Source of the DNA: Planctomycetaceae bacterium
GTDB lineage: Bacteria > Planctomycetota > UBA1135 > GCA-002686595
DNA length: 8,157 nucleotides
Assembly (NCBI GenBank): GCA_013360535.1
Contig: JABWBL010000129.1
Location: forward strand, 1-8,157
Reading direction: 5' to 3'
Part shown: piece after piece, positions 6,060 through 8,157 of the stretch
How positions within the stretch are numbered: the first letter of the stretch is position 1
Layout of the letters: every line of letters starts with the position of its first letter
Notes under the pieces: model-generated
What the model saw: only the letters and a program-made list of their open reading frames with translations
Databases searched by the model: none
Told to the model about the DNA's origin: nothing
Position numbers and translations under genes: made by a program

Positions 6060-7963
6060 CCGCACGTGTCGAGGTCGTCGAGCTCGCGCTCTTCGCCCTG
6101 CGGGACGTTCTTGCGGGCCGGGGCGAGCCGCGGCGGCCCGCCCCGCTTGAGCGCCTTGAAGTACGGTTCGACGAGATCGTCGCGACCGGCCTCGCGCAGC
6201 GCCTCGAGCACGAGCTTGCGGTTGTCGGGATCCTTCCAGCGCACGAGCGCCTTCTGCAGGCGCCGCTCGCGACCGCCCTTGGGCACGTAGAGCGGCGCCA
6301 GCGTGATCGGATCCTTGCCGGTCGTGTACTGCACGCAGCCGCGGGTCATCGGCAGCGGGATGAACTCCTGCACCTGCTCCGGGCTGTAGTTGCGCTCGAG
6401 CAGGCGCTCGAACAGCACGACCGCGTCGCGCATCGTCGTGCCGGGATGGCCGACGATGAAGTAGTTGACGAGGTGCTGGTCGCGGCCGAGCTCCTCGCAG
6501 GTCGACTTGTAGTCCTCCTCGTACTTCTCGTAGACGTCGAAGGAGGGCTTGTTCATCAGCTTGAGCACGTCCGGCGAGGCGTGCTCGGGCGCGAGCTTCA
6601 TGCGGCCGGAGGTGTGCTGCTCGACGAGCTGGCGGTGCAGCGGCAGCAGCTCGCCTTCGGTCTCCGTCTTCGTGCTGCGCAGCATGTCGTAACGGATGCC
6701 GGAGCTCACGAACGTGTGCTTGACGCCCTTGGTGCGCGCCACGAGCGACAGCAGCCGCCGGTAGCCCTCGCTCGCCGTGTCGACGCGCAACGCCGGACAC
6801 ACGTCCGGCGAAAGGCAGCCGCGGTCGAGGCAGCCCTTGCCGGCTTCGAGCAGCTTGCAGCCCATGCCCCACATGTTCGCGGTCGGCCCACCGACGTCCG
6901 TGATCGTGCCGCGGAAGTCGTGCATGCCCGACAGGCTCGCGGCCTCGCGCAGGATGCTCTCCGGAGAGCGCGACTGGATCGTGCGACCCTGGTGGAACGT
7001 GATCGAGCAGAACGTGCAGTCGGCGAGGCAACCGCGGTGCGTATTGATCGACCAGCGCACGGGTTCGAGCGCCGGAACGCCGCCTCCCGCCGTGTGGTCG
7101 GGATGCCACTCGCGCGTGTACGGCAGGTCGTAGTACTCGTCGACCTCCGCCTGCGAGGCCGGCACGAGCGGCGGGTGCTGGAGTACGACGCGCGCCGCGT
7201 GGCGCTGCGCGATCACCTTGCCGTCGGGCCGGTTCTCCTCGCGCACGGCGTTGAAGAGCTCGATCTGCAGGTCGGGGTTGGCGACGAGCTCCTCGAACGA
7301 CGGCGCGACGCGTGCGTCCGCGGGAACCTCCTCGGGCTTCACGAGCTCGCACGTGTTCGGCATGCCGCGCAGCGACTCGCCGCGTGCGATGCGGCGCGAG
7401 ACCTCGACCGCGGTGCGCTCGCCCATGCCCCACACGAGCAGGTCGGCCTTGCTGTCGACGAGCATCGAGCGCCGCAGCTTGTCCTCCCAGTAGTCGTAAT
7501 AAGCGAGCCGGCGCGGCCCCGCCTCGAGCCCGCCGATCACGACCGGGACGCCGGGGAAGTGGTGCCGCACTTGCGCCGTGTACGCGATCGTCGCGCGGTT
7601 GGGCCGCCCCGGCTTGCCACCGGGCCGGTACACGTCCTGATGGCGGATCTTCTTCGAGGCCGTGTAGTTGGTGACCATCGAGTCGATGGTTCCCGCGCTC
7701 ACTCCCACCCACAGGCGCGGCTTCGGCAGGCGCCTCCAGCCCGAGCCATCGGGCTCGAGCTCCGGCACGTCGAGGATGCCGACGCGGTACCCACGCTTCT
7801 CGAGCAGGCGCCCGATGGCCGGCACGCCGAACGATGGATGGTCGACGTAGGCGTCGCCGGTGACGAGCAGCACGTCGAGCTCGTCCCAGCCGCGCTCGCG
7901 CATCTGGTCGACGGTGCGGGGAAGGAACTTCGAGCGCGGTGCGCTCTCGCGTGCTTGCTTCAT
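6056..7963 (-). CDS. ygiQ: YgiQ-family radical SAM protein
   Basis: 635 residues; cytosolic radical SAM enzyme of the YgiQ (UPF0313) family, reaction unknown. The N-terminal part carries the family hallmark VTGDAYVDHPSFG (34-46), GVSAGTIDSMVTNYTA (87-102), a B12-binding-like region, and VVIGGLEAGPRRLAYYDYW (141-159). The radical SAM core follows with HRGCLADCTFCSI: Cys312, Cys316 and Cys319 bind the 4Fe-4S cluster. A second cysteine group, Cys369, 378, 383 and 389 (GCK...KGCLDRGCLSPDVC), could hold an auxiliary cluster. KLAPEHASPDVLKLMNKP (456-473), FIVGHPGTTMRDAV (502-515) and FIPLPMTRGCVQYTTGKDP (534-552) match the family's later strands. E. coli YgiQ is about 739 residues; this one is shorter at the C-terminus. 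ATG 7963 is chosen over an in-frame TTG at 8068 because the extension would overlap the upstream sigma factor gene and its residues look non-coding. No clear ribosome binding site. Confidence 0.93.
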   Translation of the reverse strand: MKQARESAPRSKFLPRTVDQMRERGWDELDVLLVTGDAYVDHPSFGVPAIGRLLEKRGYRVGILDVPELEPDGSGWRRLPKPRLWVGVSAGTIDSMVTNYTASKKIRHQDVYRPGGKPGRPNRATIAYTAQVRHHFPGVPVVIGGLEAGPRRLAYYDYWEDKLRRSMLVDSKADLLVWGMGERTAVEVSRRIARGESLRGMPNTCELVKPEEVPADARVAPSFEELVANPDLQIELFNAVREENRPDGKVIAQRHAARVVLQHPPLVPASQAEVDEYYDLPYTREWHPDHTAGGGVPALEPVRWSINTHRGCLADCTFCSITFHQGRTIQSRSPESILREAASLSGMHDFRGTITDVGGPTANMWGMGCKLLEAGKGCLDRGCLSPDVCPALRVDTASEGYRRLLSLVARTKGVKHTFVSSGIRYDMLRSTKTETEGELLPLHRQLVEQHTSGRMKLAPEHASPDVLKLMNKPSFDVYEKYEEDYKSTCEELGRDQHLVNYFIVGHPGTTMRDAVVLFERLLERNYSPEQVQEFIPLPMTRGCVQYTTGKDPITLAPLYVPKGGRERRLQKALVRWKDPDNRKLVLEALREAGRDDLVEPYFKALKRGGPPRLAPARKNVPQGEERELDDLDTCG

Positions 7964-8011
7964 GTGGAACCAGGGGCCGTGGCGAACCGCCGCTCGGACC
8001 GTGGGCGAAAG

Positions 8012-8017
8012 AGTGTA
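8012..8017 (-). promoter_or_regulatory. Putative -10 element of ygiQ (TACACT)
   Basis: On the minus strand TACACT lies 48 bases before ATG 7963, between the sigma factor stop and the ygiQ start. It sits in the block CGCTACACT-C-TTTCGCCC (8019 down to 8002), which repeats the leader of efp with one inserted C. No good -35 was found at 16-18 bases. The leader of about 40 bases has no Shine-Dalgarno site. Confidence 0.35.
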
Positions 8018-8025
8018 GCGCCCGC

Positions 8026-8157
8026 TCAGCCGTCCGAGGCTTCCGTCCCCGGAAGGCAGTGCCCACAACGGCGCGGGTCGTGCACGAGCGTCGCGAGCCT
8101 GCCCCGCAGCAGGGCCTTCGCGCGGTGGATGCGCGAGCGCACGGTGCCCGGCGCGAG
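8026..8157 (-). CDS. Sigma-70 family (ECF-like) RNA polymerase sigma factor, C-terminal fragment
   Basis: The minus strand is open from the right edge to a TGA at 8026-8028, giving the last 43 residues of a protein whose start lies outside the window. The first 20 or so read PGTVRSRIHRAKALLRGRL, the recognition helix and following helix of sigma region 4.2 (family pattern PxGTVxSRLHRARxxLR), which contacts the -35 promoter element. The rest is a tail of about 20 residues with CGHC (Cys-Gly-His-Cys) and an acidic end, more than many ECF sigma factors carry. The stop is 62 bases before the ATG of ygiQ, so read-through cotranscription is possible. ECF class and target promoters cannot be told from this fragment. 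Confidence 0.8.
   Translation of the reverse strand, partial: LAPGTVRSRIHRAKALLRGRLATLVHDPRRCGHCLPGTEASDG

Noticed and set aside
3859..6150. 763-codon open frame on the plus strand overlapping the secreted protein
   Set aside because: It is Arg/Pro/His-rich, low-complexity translation with no signal peptide or domain, a typical high-GC shadow frame of the real gene.
6030..8066. 678-codon open frame on the minus strand overlapping ygiQ
   Set aside because: Same strand, other frame; composition is Arg/Ala-rich with no family match, while the ygiQ frame has clear motifs throughout.
7964..8068. N-terminal extension of YgiQ from TTG 8068
   Set aside because: It would overlap the sigma factor end, cross the proposed -10, and precede the family's usual N-terminal segment with unrelated residues.

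Overview
This high-GC window (strong G/C preference at third codon positions, many GTG/TTG-like starts, few Shine-Dalgarno sites) looks like chromosomal DNA of a member of the Planctomycetota. The best pointer is the large secreted protein at 4037-6046. Its C-terminal ~138 residues (five Cys, YC...GC opening, LC, DDC, QYWYRDP near the end) match a tail domain I remember from many secreted proteins of marine planctomycetes of the Saltatorellus/Pla163 type. That attribution is from memory and was not searched.

Layout, left to right. (1) 2-1153, +: 3' part of a polytopic GT-C-fold glycosyltransferase, cut by the left edge. (2) 1186-1644, +: small cupin-like protein of the DUF4863/PnbB family, probably read from its own near-leaderless promoter. 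(3) 1703-2251, +: divergent elongation factor P whose loop tip lacks the usual modified lysine. (4) 2327-3889, -: second GT-C membrane glycosyltransferase (GT39/PMT_2-like), convergent with EF-P across a hairpin. (5) 4037-6046, +: the secreted protein, made of a signal peptide, a beta-rich N-terminal region, a three-fold ~90-residue repeat (probable six-bladed beta-propeller) and the C-terminal tail domain; it is divergent from gene 4. (6) 6056-7963, -: YgiQ-family radical SAM protein, convergent with gene 5 across a hairpin whose arms carry both stop codons. (7) 8026-8157, -: last 43 codons of a sigma-70-family (ECF-like) sigma factor, cut by the right edge and without a start codon in the window.

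The genes do not form one obvious pathway. The two membrane glycosyltransferases and the secreted protein suggest an envelope or surface theme; EF-P, YgiQ and the sigma factor are translation, housekeeping or regulatory genes. No gene-free stretch exceeds 150 bases. I see no tRNA, rRNA, CRISPR array, insertion sequence or defence system. The least explained items are the repeat-bearing secreted protein, the atypical EF-P tip, an almost identical 17-base leader block in front of efp and ygiQ, and the stop-codon hairpin.
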